Shown: piece by piece, positions 1-7,704 of the stretch
Position numbering within the stretch: position 1 is the first letter of the stretch
Layout of the letters: each line of letters opens with the position of its first letter
Position numbers and translations under genes: made by a program
DNA from: Alsobacter ponti
GTDB lineage: Bacteria; Pseudomonadota; Alphaproteobacteria; Rhizobiales; Beijerinckiaceae
Length of the DNA: 42,259 nucleotides
NCBI RefSeq assembly: GCF_024294805.1
Contig: NZ_JANCLU010000030.1
Coordinates: forward strand, 1 to 42,259
Direction: 5' to 3'
The notes under the pieces: model-generated
Databases searched by the model: none
Seen by the model: only the letters and a program-made list of their open reading frames with translations
Told to the model about the DNA's origin: nothing

Positions 1-82
1 TGCTGGCGTGAAGTTGGTGCTTCGCAACCCCAGCCTCTCAGCCCAGTCCCGGATGAACAACCTCTATAGCTTCGACAGCTAG
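1..82 (+). CDS. C-terminal end of an unidentified protein (partial)
   Basis: Reading from base 2, an open frame runs in from the left edge and stops at TAG 80-82. Only about 26 residues are visible; they end in RMNNLYSFDS. The stretch has no motif I recognise, and the bulk of the gene lies outside the window, so no function is proposed. It converges on the sensor kinase gene, and a hairpin begins right after its stop codon. That the frame is coding is an inference from its openness and from the hairpin position. Confidence 0.4.
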   Translation, partial: AGVKLVLRNPSLSAQSRMNNLYSFDS

Positions 83-128
83 GCCCCGGACACCCCTCCG
101 CTCACGCTCCGGGGTTCCGGCGACGGGG
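81..128. repeat. Palindromic hairpin repeat, copy 1
   Basis: A 48-base element that recurs in the same orientation at 1821-1868. The arms CCGGA-c-ACCCC and GGGGT-TCCGG pair around a 14-base interior (TCCGCTCACGCTCC). It lies between the convergent ends of the partial first gene and the HWE kinase gene, so it could act as a bidirectional transcript-end structure. There is no U-run. Compared with copy 2, the changed arm bases are compensated on the other arm. Confidence 0.7.
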
Positions 129-155
129 TGCGGCTTGCGCCGCACCGGGTTGGGG

Positions 156-1484
156 CTAACCCTGGCTCCGCGCCTCGGGTTGGGCGGTGACGAAGCTGAT
201 GTCGCACTCGACGCCGTCGGGGAGGTAGCGCAGGTCGGTGCGGGTGGGGCTGCCGGACATGCCGCTCTTGAGCAGGCGGGAGCCGAGTCCGTGGCGCTCC
301 GGCTGGGTAACGGGCGGGCCGCCGCGCTCGCGCCAGCACAGCAGCGCCTCGCCCTCCGCGGGCTGAGTCCAGGTGATCTCGACGCGCCCTTCCGGCGACG
401 ACAGCGCGCCGTACTTGGCCGCGTTGGTGGCCAGCTCGTAGAGCATCATGTTGAGGCTGATGGCCGATTCCGGCGAGATGGTGAGGCGCGGCCCCGACCA
501 TGTCACCCGCCGGTAGGGCTCCAGCGTCTGCGCCACGAGGTCCTCCAGCAGCGCGCCCTCCCAGCTCTCCGTCATCAGCAGGTCGTGCGCGCGGCCGAGC
601 GCGCCGATGCGCGCCATCAGCGCGTCGCGGTACTCGCGCGCCGTGCCCTGCGTGGAGGTGAGGCGGGCCAGCGACATCGCCATCATCAGCACGTTCTTGA
701 CGCGGTGGTTCAGCTCGCGCAGCAGAAGGTTCTGCTGGCCGATGATCTGCTTGGCGGCGGTGATGTCGCGGAAGGTGATGGCGATGCGCTCGGCATCGAT
801 CCGGGCTGCGACGTTGTAGACCCAGAGCCCGCCGTTCTCGAACAGGAACTCGTCCTCGGCGCGCACGCCGGTCTCCAGCACGCGGAGATAGTTCTGGAAC
901 AGCTGCTCGCGGTGCGCGGTGGGGGAGGTCGCGAGATAGGTCCGGCCGACCATCTCCTCGGCGGGGCCGATCATCTTCTCGGCCGCCCGGTTCATGAAAA
1001 TGCGCTCGAAGTCGATCACCCGGCCCGCCTGGTCGCGCATGGCGCGGTAGATGACGAAGCCGTCCAGCGCCAGCGCGTGAACCACGCCGAACAGGCGCTC
1101 GGCTTCGGCCCGCTCCGCCCGCGCACCCCGCATCGCCGCGCCCAGCAGCGCGACGCAGCCGCCGGAGAGGAGGAAGACGCCGAAATTGACAAGGCTTTTC
1201 AGCGGGATCGGCGTCGCCGCCATGTCCGGAACGAACAGCAGCGCGGAGACGACCGCGCTCGACAGCAGGGCGAACAGGCCGGGCCCGAGCCCGCCGGCGG
1301 TGGCGCTGAACAGCACGGCGATGAAGAACGTTCCGAACGGCACGATGTCGGCGAGGAACGCACCGAGCGCCAGCCGCACGAGCGTCATCGCGGCGACGCT
1401 GGCCGCGGCAAGAAGATAGGCGTCGCGGGCGGACCGCGGCGCGAGCAGCCACCTGCCCACGTCCAGTCCCCGTTCGGTCGGCAT
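156..1484 (-). CDS. Membrane-anchored PAS sensor histidine kinase, HWE family
   Basis: A 442-residue sensor kinase that probably autophosphorylates on His and passes the phosphate to a response regulator. Residues 22-118 hold several hydrophobic helices, a membrane sensor region similar to the DUF4118 type. A PAS domain spans about 125-245. The kinase core has ELNHRVKNVL (His260), an N-box LATNAAKYG (Asn354) and the WRERGGPPV segment at 384-392 that marks HWE kinases. In alphaproteobacteria this family often feeds the general stress response (PhyR/NepR/EcfG), but no phyR, nepR or ecfG gene is visible here, so the output is unknown. The gene stands alone, bracketed by two copies of a hairpin repeat. 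Confidence 0.9.
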   Translation of the reverse strand: MPTERGLDVGRWLLAPRSARDAYLLAAASVAAMTLVRLALGAFLADIVPFGTFFIAVLFSATAGGLGPGLFALLSSAVVSALLFVPDMAATPIPLKSLVNFGVFLLSGGCVALLGAAMRGARAERAEAERLFGVVHALALDGFVIYRAMRDQAGRVIDFERIFMNRAAEKMIGPAEEMVGRTYLATSPTAHREQLFQNYLRVLETGVRAEDEFLFENGGLWVYNVAARIDAERIAITFRDITAAKQIIGQQNLLLRELNHRVKNVLMMAMSLARLTSTQGTAREYRDALMARIGALGRAHDLLMTESWEGALLEDLVAQTLEPYRRVTWSGPRLTISPESAISLNMMLYELATNAAKYGALSSPEGRVEITWTQPAEGEALLCWRERGGPPVTQPERHGLGSRLLKSGMSGSPTRTDLRYLPDGVECDISFVTAQPEARSQG

Positions 1485-1623
1485 GGGCAGTCCCGGCTAT
1501 GCCCGCCACAAGCGGGGCTTCCCTCGAGGGAGGGTCAATCTAGCAAAGGCCGGCGGCGAATCGCCAGTCTGTTCACAACCAGACGGTGCGGAACTGACGG
1601 AGTCTCGGGCGCTGCGAGCGCCC

Positions 1624-1660
1624 GTCCGCGGGCTGGTGCGGCGAAGCGCACCAAGTGGAC
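1624..1660. repeat. Stem-loop repeat unit A
   Basis: GTCC (1624-1627) pairs with GGAC (1657-1660). Inside it, TGGTGCG (1634-1640) pairs perfectly with CGCACCA (1647-1653) around the loop GCGAAG. It resembles the unit at 1701-1740: both start with CCCGTCC and both carry CTGG, then GCGAAGCG, then an ACCA-containing arm. Confidence 0.55.
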
Positions 1661-1700
1661 TGGCGTCCGCCCTTTGGGATTGCGGGCCTCCGGCCCGCCC

Positions 1701-1740
1701 GTCCCCGGACTGGCGCAGCGAAGCGGAACCAGATCCGGGG
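1701..1740. repeat. Stem-loop repeat unit B
   Basis: CCCCGGA (1703-1709) pairs with TCCGGGG (1734-1740). Inside it, CTGG (1710-1713) pairs with CCAG (1729-1732) around an AGCGAAGC core. It is a diverged relative of the unit at 1624-1660, about 80 bases away, which suggests local amplification of one palindromic sequence. Confidence 0.55.
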
Positions 1741-1820
1741 CCCAGCGCAACAATGTCGCGCGCAGCGCGTCCTGATGAAAAGGCTTATGAAGCGCCGCTT
1801 CGCGGCAGCATCCATGCGCT

Positions 1821-1868
1821 AGGCCCCGGACATGCCTCCGCTCACGCTCCGGCATTCCGGGGACGGGG
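1821..1868. repeat. Palindromic hairpin repeat, copy 2
   Basis: Second copy of the 81-128 element, with 5 differences in 48 bases. Its arms are CCGGA-c-ATGCC and GGCAT-TCCGG. Where copy 1 has ACCCC/GGGGT, copy 2 has ATGCC/GGCAT, so pairing is kept although the bases changed. It lies just past the 3' end of the small conserved gene at 1889-2212. Confidence 0.7.
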
Positions 1869-1888
1869 CGGGGAGGCCAAGCGGACCC

Positions 1889-2212
1889 TCAGCGCGGGCG
1901 GTTGATGATGACCTTGCGGCGCGGGGCGCGCTCGACGACCACGACCTGCGCGGCGCGACGGCCCGAGACGGAGATGGTCTCCGGACGGCCCCTTGTCTGC
2001 AGGCGGCGCATTTCCTTGCGGACGTCGTCCACCGGCACGCCCATCAGGCTGGCGGCCAGCTCGGCCTGCTGCTCGGGGTCCGAGGTCAGGTCGCGCGCGG
2101 CCTCCAGCGCCTCGGCGAGGTCCGGCGGCGCCTGCCTCACGCGCCGCTTGCCGTACTTCGTGTCCCAGACCGGCCCCATGGCCTGCTCCCGATCGCTTTT
2201 CGTCTTCGTCAT
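1889..2212 (-). CDS. Small conserved hypothetical protein
   Basis: A 107-residue basic, soluble protein that begins MTKTKSDREQAMGPVWDTKY. No catalytic motif, membrane segment or signal peptide is visible. The middle (about 30-75) looks helical and acidic, and the tail is Arg-rich (APRRKVIINRPR), which would suit nucleic-acid or ribosome contact, but that is only inference. I recall similar short proteins in Hyphomicrobiales with no assigned role. ATG 2212 is chosen. It has no clear Shine-Dalgarno sequence, and a possible -10 (TAAGAT) lies only seven bases upstream, so the mRNA may be leaderless. Confidence 0.7.
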   Translation of the reverse strand: MTKTKSDREQAMGPVWDTKYGKRRVRQAPPDLAEALEAARDLTSDPEQQAELAASLMGVPVDDVRKEMRRLQTRGRPETISVSGRRAAQVVVVERAPRRKVIINRPR

Positions 2213-2219
2213 GAAAGAA

Positions 2220-2248
2220 ATCTTACCACATTTTGTTGCACTGCAACA
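2220..2248 (-). promoter_or_regulatory. Candidate promoter with overlapping 15-bp palindrome
   Basis: On the minus strand, TTGCAG is followed after 15 bases by TAAGAT (2225-2220), seven bases before ATG 2212. The possible -35 lies inside a perfect palindrome, TGTTGCA-C-TGCAACA on the plus strand (2234-2248), which is the layout of a repressor operator. The palindrome also encodes the last residues of the GNAT gene. The spacer is short, so the promoter call is weak; the palindrome itself is certain. Confidence 0.35.
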
Positions 2249-2687
2249 TAGAATGATCGTTCCGGGACGCCGGAGCGCCTGGAACGGAGCGGCCGGTCGT
2301 CCGCGCGGCGGGCCGAATCATCACCGGCTGCCCGGTGGGGGAAAACGCTCCGCTCATCCGAAACCCCAGCCTTTCGTACCAGCGCTCCAGCTCCGCCTGG
2401 CCGGGGCCGCCGAGATCCGCCGCCAGGGCGTAGACCTGGAGGCGCACCGGCTTGCCGAAGCGGTCGGCGAGGGCCAACAGCGCGCGCACGAGCATCGTGC
2501 CACGGCCGCGCCGGCGCAAGGGGGCCGCGACCTTGACGAGGTCGAGATGGATGGCGCCCTCGACATAAATCGCCACCAGCATCGCATCCTCGCCGGCCGA
2601 GGCGCGCAGCGCGCGCAGCGCCGCCGCGATGTCGTCGTCGTCCGCCGCCGTCGTGGCGGCGCGCGGCAAGGGCTCCGGCGCGTCCAT
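2223..2687 (-). CDS. GNAT-family acetyltransferase-like protein
   Basis: A 154-residue protein from ATG 2687, chosen over an upstream ATG at 2714 because AAGGAG lies a few bases before it. The core reads as a GNAT fold: a beta-strand region HLDLVKVAAP, the acetyl-CoA pyrophosphate loop RRRGRGTMLV (R-x-x-G-x-G pattern), then a C-terminal ELERWYERLGF, the helix-loop that usually follows beta-5. The substrate cannot be told. The last residues (MLQCNKMW) are encoded by the palindrome that may control the next gene. Confidence 0.7.
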   Translation of the reverse strand: MDAPEPLPRAATTAADDDDIAAALRALRASAGEDAMLVAIYVEGAIHLDLVKVAAPLRRRGRGTMLVRALLALADRFGKPVRLQVYALAADLGGPGQAELERWYERLGFRMSGAFSPTGQPVMIRPAARTTGRSVPGAPASRNDHSMLQCNKMW

Positions 2688-2746
2688 GCGCTCTCCTTCA
2701 CCCCCGGTCGGCAACGCGCCGCGGGCGGAGTCGTTCGTCGCCGGAT

Positions 2747-5170
2747 TTAGCTATCAGCACGGCTGGCGCGCACGTCGGCCAGCCGCACCACGGTCTCCTC
2801 GCGTGCCAGCAGGCGGGCCATCTCGCGGGCGAAATCGGCCTCGCGGAAGGGCTTGGCGAGGCGCGGAACGCCCGTCGCCTCGCCCTCGCCCAGCTCGGCG
2901 TAGCCGGTGACGAGCAGGGCCGGCAGGTCCGGCACGATGCCGCGGGCCTCGGCGATCAGCGCCGAGCCGCGCATCTGCGGCATCAGATAGTCGGTGACGA
3001 GCGCGTCGACCCTGGCCTCGCTGCGCAGCACGGCGAGCGCCGCGGCGGCCGAGCCCGCCTCGATGACGCGGTGCCCCATGTCCTGGAGCATGGCGGCGGC
3101 GGCGGAGCGCACCAGCTCCTCGTCGTCGACCAGCAGGATGGTCGCCTGCCGGGGCTGCGCCGGCGCCTCGCCGGCGGCGTGGGAAAGCCGGATCGCGGCG
3201 GCCTCGGTGGCCGGCAGCCACAGCTCCGCCGTGGTGCCCTGGCCGGGTGTGCTGCGGAGCCGCAGCTCGCCGCCGAGCTGGGCGACGAGGCCGTGCACCA
3301 TCGACAGGCCGAGCCCGGTGCCCTTGCCCAGGCCCTTGGTCGTGAAGAACGGCTCGACGGCGCGCTTCAGCGTCGCCTCGTCCATGCCCGCGCCGGTGTC
3401 GCGGACGGCGAGGCGCACGTAGCGGCCGGGCTCCAGCCCGCCGGCGCGCCGCTCCAGCGTCGCCTCGTTGACGTCGACGACGAGGCGGCCGCCGCCGCTC
3501 ATGGCGTCGCGCGCGTTGACCGCGAGGTTGAGCACGGCCAGCTCGAGCTGGTTGGGGTCGACGCGCGCCGCCGGCAGGCCGGGCTGGATGCGCAGGTCGA
3601 CCGGGATGTGCGGGCCGATGGAGCGCTGCACCATGTCGCGCATGCCCGCCACCAGCGCGCCGACGTCGATGGCGTGCGGCTCCAGGTGCTGCCGCCGCGC
3701 GAAGGTGAGCAGGCGCTGCACCAGCAGCGCGGCGCGCTCCGCCCCCTGCAGCGCGCCGGAGATCAGGCGCTCCGAGCGCGGGTCCGCGCTGTGGTTGCGG
3801 CGCAGCAGGTCGAGCGCGCCGACGATGGGGGTCAGCAAATTGTTGAAGTCGTGCGCGACGCCGCCGGTCAGCTGGCCCAGCGTCTCCATCTTGGCCATCT
3901 CGTGCATGCGGGCGGTCGCCTCGGCGAGCCGCTGCTGGTCGCGCAGCCGCTCGGTGACGTCATGGACGAACTGGTAGGCGGCGACGGGCCGGCCCTCGGC
4001 GTCGCGCAGCACGTTGAACTTCATTTCGTAGTGGCGGCGGTCGCGCGCCGGGTCGCCCAGCTCGGCGACGTGGGTGAACTCCTCGCCGGCGAGCGCGCGC
4101 GCCCACACGGCCCGCAGCGCCTCGCGCTGGGCCGGAAGGCCGTCCAGCATGTCGAGCATCGACGCGCCGGGGCGCGGACGGACGCCAAAGATGCGCTCGA
4201 ACTCGTCGCGCGAGGCCTTGTTGACCGCGAGCCAGCGATAGCTCCGGTCGAGGACCTGCACCAGCGCGTCCGTGCCGTCGACGATGTCGGCGAGGATCTT
4301 GCGCTCGGCCATGGTCTCGGCGACGCGCCGCTCCAGCGTCTCGTTCAGCTCGCGCAGGCTCGCCTCGGCCCGCTTGCGCGGCGTCACGTCCTGGAACAGC
4401 ACCGCCACCTGCCGGCGGCTCGGCGGCTCGATGCGGAAGGCGGCGAGCTCGAGGTGGCGGCTGGTGGCGACCAGCTCGCGCTCGAAGCGGATCGGCTTGC
4501 CGGTGCGCAGCACCTCGCCGTAGAGCTCGATCCACCCGTCGGCCTCGTCGGGCACCATGTCGCGCACCTTGCGGCCGACGACGTTCTCGATGCCGGCGTG
4601 GCGCGCATAAGCCTCGTTGGCCTCGACATGGACGTAGTCGCTCAAGGGCCCGTGCGGTCCGTCGAGGAACTCGATGACGCAGAAGCCCTCGTCCATCGAG
4701 GAGAACAGGGTGCGGTAGCGCGCCTCGCTGTCGCGCAGCGCGCCGCGCTCGCGCGCCAGCTCCTCGACGTGCAGCTCCGCCAGATGCTGGCGGGCGCGGG
4801 CGCGCAGGGCGGCGCGCACGGAGGAGACGAGCGTCGAGGGGTGGATCGGCCGTTCCAGCACGGTGACGTTGCCGAGCCGCGTCATCAGCCGCGCGTGCGA
4901 TGGCGACAGGCCCTGCCGGCGCGCCAGCAGCATGATCGGCAGGTCGGACCACGGCGGCTGGCGTTCCAGCCAGGCCTCCAGCACCGCGAGCTCGGACTCC
5001 GGCAGGGATTCCTCGGTGACGACCAGCGCGCCGACCTCGCCCGCGCCCAGCCCCGCCACCACCGACGCCACGCCCCGGTGCTCGGCGCAGGCGACCGCGG
5101 CGCTGGCGAGAATTCCGGCGATGACGCGCGCGTCGCGGCCCGCGGGGGCGAGGATTGCGACGCCCTCCAT
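2747..5170 (-). CDS. Hybrid sensor histidine kinase/response regulator coupled to KaiC
   Basis: An 807-residue soluble hybrid kinase. Residues 1-125 resemble a receiver without the acidic pair (pseudo-receiver). Two PAS-type domains follow (about 145-270 and 290-412). Next come HisKA with GGVAHDFNN (His440), HATPase_c with N552, the G1 box DTGAGMD (591-597) and GTGLGLSMV, and a C-terminal receiver with DD at 682-683, phospho-acceptor Asp727 and Lys773. The gene starts two bases after the KaiC-like stop codon, so translation is probably coupled and the two products probably act together. In related bacteria KaiC-type ATPases are found beside histidine kinases; a direct interaction here is inference. 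No transmembrane segment is seen, so it should sense something in the cytoplasm. Confidence 0.9.
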   Translation of the reverse strand: MEGVAILAPAGRDARVIAGILASAAVACAEHRGVASVVAGLGAGEVGALVVTEESLPESELAVLEAWLERQPPWSDLPIMLLARRQGLSPSHARLMTRLGNVTVLERPIHPSTLVSSVRAALRARARQHLAELHVEELARERGALRDSEARYRTLFSSMDEGFCVIEFLDGPHGPLSDYVHVEANEAYARHAGIENVVGRKVRDMVPDEADGWIELYGEVLRTGKPIRFERELVATSRHLELAAFRIEPPSRRQVAVLFQDVTPRKRAEASLRELNETLERRVAETMAERKILADIVDGTDALVQVLDRSYRWLAVNKASRDEFERIFGVRPRPGASMLDMLDGLPAQREALRAVWARALAGEEFTHVAELGDPARDRRHYEMKFNVLRDAEGRPVAAYQFVHDVTERLRDQQRLAEATARMHEMAKMETLGQLTGGVAHDFNNLLTPIVGALDLLRRNHSADPRSERLISGALQGAERAALLVQRLLTFARRQHLEPHAIDVGALVAGMRDMVQRSIGPHIPVDLRIQPGLPAARVDPNQLELAVLNLAVNARDAMSGGGRLVVDVNEATLERRAGGLEPGRYVRLAVRDTGAGMDEATLKRAVEPFFTTKGLGKGTGLGLSMVHGLVAQLGGELRLRSTPGQGTTAELWLPATEAAAIRLSHAAGEAPAQPRQATILLVDDEELVRSAAAAMLQDMGHRVIEAGSAAAALAVLRSEARVDALVTDYLMPQMRGSALIAEARGIVPDLPALLVTGYAELGEGEATGVPRLAKPFREADFAREMARLLAREETVVRLADVRASRADS

Positions 5171-5172
5171 GA

Positions 5173-6672
5173 TCAGGCCGTCGCGTCCTGGCCTGTTGCG
5201 TCCTGGCTCCGCATCAGGTCGGCGTCGCGCCCCGCGAAGCGCGGCACGCCGGTGAGCACCCCCGTGAACTGCCGCAGCGGCTCGCCGACCCGGATGCCGG
5301 ACGTGTCGATGCGGTATTCGCGGATGCTGGCCTCGTGGCCGCCGGTGCGCTTCTTGAGCACGGAGATGGCGCGCTTCAGCTCGCCGCCCGCCTCGAAGAA
5401 GCGCAGCAGCAGCACCGTGTCGGAGAGGTAGGTGAGGTCGACGGGCGACTGCATCTGCCCGACGAGGCCGTGCTGGGCCAGCACCAGGATGGTGAGCACG
5501 CCCTGCTGGTTCAGGTAGGTCAGCATCTCGTGCATCTGGAGCAGCATGAACTGCTCCTCCGGCATGGCGTTCTGGTAGCCCGAGAGGCTGTCCAGCACCA
5601 CCATCCGCGCGCCCTTGTCCTCGACGCAGCGGCGCACGATGCTCGCCAGCTCGCCCGGCGACAATTCCGCCGGGTCGACCTGCTGGAACTCGAACAGATC
5701 GCCGTAGCGGTCGAGATCGAGCCCCAGGCCTCGCGCGCGCTTGAAGAAATTGCGCCGCGTCTCGTCGAAGCTGATCGACAGCACGCGCTCGCCCCGCTTC
5801 AGCGCGGCGACGGCGTATTGCAGCGCCAGGGTCGACTTGCCGGAGCCCGCGGGCCCGAGGATCAGCGAGCTGGTGCCGCGGTCGAGCCCGCCGCCGAGCA
5901 TGCGGTCGATCTCCGGCACGCCGCTCGGCGCAGGGCCGGCGTCGACGAAGCCGTCATTGTGCTCGGCCGCCACCAGGCGGGGGAAGATGTCGAGCCCGCC
6001 GGTGCGGATCACGTAGTCGTGGAAGCCGCCCCGGAAGGCGCGCCCGCGCATCTTGAACACCTGGAGCCGCCGCCGCTCGGCCCCGTAGGCGATGGTCAGC
6101 GCCTCGAGGCGCACCACGCCGTGGACGAGGCTGTGCAGGTTGGCGTCGTCCATCGCCTCGGTGAGGTCGTCGACGAAGACGGTGGTGCAGCCGTGGCGGT
6201 TGAAGAAGTGCTTGAGCGCCAGAACCTGGCGGCGATAGCGCAGCGAGCCGCCGGCCAGCAGCCTGATGTCGGACAGCGAGTCGAACACCACGCAGGTGGC
6301 GTGGGACTCCTCCACCGCGCTGGTCACCAGCTTCACCGTCTCGCCGAGCTCGAGGTCGGACGAATAGACGACCGACTGCTCGAACGAGGGGTCGAGGCTC
6401 AGCTCCGGCGGCACCAGCTCGTAGATGCCGACGCCGTCGAGCGACCAGCCATGCGTGGCCGCCGCCTGGATCAGCTCGTCGCGGCCTTCGGAGAGCGTGA
6501 TGTAGAGCGTGGGCTCGCCGCGGTCGCGCGCCGCCATCAGGAATTGCAGGGCCAGCGTCGTCTTGCCCGAGCCCGGCCGTCCCTCGATCAGGTGGACGCG
6601 CGAGCGCGCCCATCCACCCGCAAGGATGTCGTCGAGCGCTGCCACGCCCGTCGGTATCCCCTCTTTCTCCAA
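5173..6672 (-). CDS. kaiC: KaiC-like double-domain RecA-family ATPase
   Basis: Two tandem KaiC/RecA domains. The first has Walker A GRPGSGKT and a following SEGRDE with catalytic-type Glu; the second has Walker A GPAGSGKS and SFDET. In an upstream-extended 520-residue frame the Walker A motifs are at 52-59 and 294-301. I place the start at TTG 6672 because GGGAG precedes it and KaiC homology begins with LEKEGIPTG; the frame stays open to an ATG at 6735. The tail carries a QDATGQDATA duplication. Cyanobacterial KaiC is the clock oscillator, but no kaiA or kaiB is visible. In non-photosynthetic bacteria such proteins are linked to stress or timing outputs through a partner kinase. The hybrid kinase gene follows after two bases. 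Confidence 0.88.
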   Translation of the reverse strand: MEKEGIPTGVAALDDILAGGWARSRVHLIEGRPGSGKTTLALQFLMAARDRGEPTLYITLSEGRDELIQAAATHGWSLDGVGIYELVPPELSLDPSFEQSVVYSSDLELGETVKLVTSAVEESHATCVVFDSLSDIRLLAGGSLRYRRQVLALKHFFNRHGCTTVFVDDLTEAMDDANLHSLVHGVVRLEALTIAYGAERRRLQVFKMRGRAFRGGFHDYVIRTGGLDIFPRLVAAEHNDGFVDAGPAPSGVPEIDRMLGGGLDRGTSSLILGPAGSGKSTLALQYAVAALKRGERVLSISFDETRRNFFKRARGLGLDLDRYGDLFEFQQVDPAELSPGELASIVRRCVEDKGARMVVLDSLSGYQNAMPEEQFMLLQMHEMLTYLNQQGVLTILVLAQHGLVGQMQSPVDLTYLSDTVLLLRFFEAGGELKRAISVLKKRTGGHEASIREYRIDTSGIRVGEPLRQFTGVLTGVPRFAGRDADLMRSQDATGQDATA

Positions 6673-6717
6673 TTGTCCGCTCCCGCACACTTCCGGTCGT
6701 TGCCGAAAATGTCCGGC

Positions 6718-6741
6718 GCGTCGAAAAAGTTGCATCGACGC
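6718..6741. other. Stem-loop between gph and the KaiC gene
   Basis: GCGTCGA (6718-6724) pairs perfectly with TCGACGC (6735-6741) around a ten-base loop. It lies about 70 bases after the stop of the phosphatase gene and 45 bases before the KaiC start on the minus strand. There is no U-run after the stem, so it is either a weak end-of-transcript structure for gph or part of the KaiC leader. Confidence 0.35.
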
Positions 6742-6807
6742 GAATCATTTTTGCGCGCCGCATCGGTCAAGCGGAGGCGCGGCCTTGGCGGGCGCCTTGC
6801 GGCGGGT

Positions 6808-7548
6808 TCAGGCCCGGGCGGCGGGGAGCAGCAGGCCCGGCAGCTCCAGCATGGCGTCGATCAGCGCGTCGGCGCCGAGTTCGCCGTGCGGGCGGTGGCT
6901 GTAGCCGTAGGTGACGACGACGGCGGCGAGCCCGGCGGCGTGGGCGGCCTCGACGTCGTGGAAGTTGTCGCCCACCATCAGCGCGTCGCCGGGCGCGACG
7001 CCCATCGCCGCCAGCGCGGCCAGCAGCGGGTCGGGATGCGGCTTGCGGCGCGGCGCGCTGTCGCCGCCGACCACCGCCTCGAACAGCGGCGCGAGGCCGA
7101 GGCTCTCCAGGATGTGCAACGTCACGGCGCGCGGCTTGTTGGTGACGACCGCGAGGCGCAGGCCCCGCCCCGCCAGCTCGCGCAGCGTCTCGGTCACGCC
7201 GGGGTATGGGCGCGTGAAGCGCACCGCGTCGCGCGTATAGATGGCCATGAAGCGCTCGACCGCGCGCGGCAGGTCGGCGGCGTCGCCGCCCGTCGCCGCC
7301 AGCGCCCGCTCGACCAGTCTGGCGACGCCGTCGCCAATCATGCCGCGCGCCTCGTCGAGGGACAGCTTCCGCAACCCCCGCTCGCCCAGCGTCGCGTTCG
7401 CCGCCTCCAGCAGGTCGCGCGCGCTGTCGACGAGCGTGCCGTCGAGGTCGAAGACGACCGCCCGGACGGCGATGCCAGGGGTGCGGGGCCGCCGCTCGGC
7501 CAATGGCCCGACCGCGTCCATCGCCCCGGGATCGTTCGCGCGCGCCAT
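6808..7548 (-). CDS. gph: Phosphoglycolate phosphatase (HAD family)
   Basis: A 246-residue HAD hydrolase that should dephosphorylate 2-phosphoglycolate to glycolate, clearing a by-product of DNA repair or photorespiration-like chemistry. Motif I is VVFDLDGTLVDS, with the nucleophile Asp and its +2 Asp; motif II is VVTNKP; motif III Lys is in RRKPHPDPLL; motif IV is MVGDNFHDVEAA. The cap region between motifs I and II has the helical pattern of Gph. ATG 7548 is chosen because homology starts shortly after it. The 43 residues of open frame upstream have the Arg/Ala character of non-coding GC-rich sequence. Other small HAD phosphatases (for example PpaX-like) cannot be excluded. Confidence 0.85.
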   Translation of the reverse strand: MARANDPGAMDAVGPLAERRPRTPGIAVRAVVFDLDGTLVDSARDLLEAANATLGERGLRKLSLDEARGMIGDGVARLVERALAATGGDAADLPRAVERFMAIYTRDAVRFTRPYPGVTETLRELAGRGLRLAVVTNKPRAVTLHILESLGLAPLFEAVVGGDSAPRRKPHPDPLLAALAAMGVAPGDALMVGDNFHDVEAAHAAGLAAVVVTYGYSHRPHGELGADALIDAMLELPGLLLPAARA

Positions 7549-7704
7549 GGTACGTTCCCTGTTTCGTATTCCGTGGAGGTGCGGCCATCGCGCCGTCTCG
7601 GGCGCCATGTCCGCGTGCTCGCGTCCAGCCCGGAAGATCGCGCCTCGCGCGGCCCGACGCAAACGCCCTCTGCGCATGTGCGGGCGCTTTCCTGACCGCC
7701 GCGC

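Larger units (their letters stand above)
1485..1888. other. Gene-free stretch rich in palindromic repeats
   Basis: About 400 bases without a convincing gene. It holds the upstream region of the HWE kinase and at least four stem-loop sequences: 1624-1660, 1703-1740, 1789-1801 and the repeat at 1821-1868. Short frames crossing it have no recognisable protein character. The density of inverted repeats suggests REP-like elements rather than coding sequence. Confidence 0.6.

Noticed and set aside
3071-7695. Two very long plus-strand frames (3071-5431 and 5335-7695) opposite the kinase and KaiC genes
   Set aside because: They are antisense shadows of GC-rich genes: Arg/Ala/His/Gln-rich, with no domain, while the minus-strand frames carry intact Walker, His-kinase and HAD motifs.
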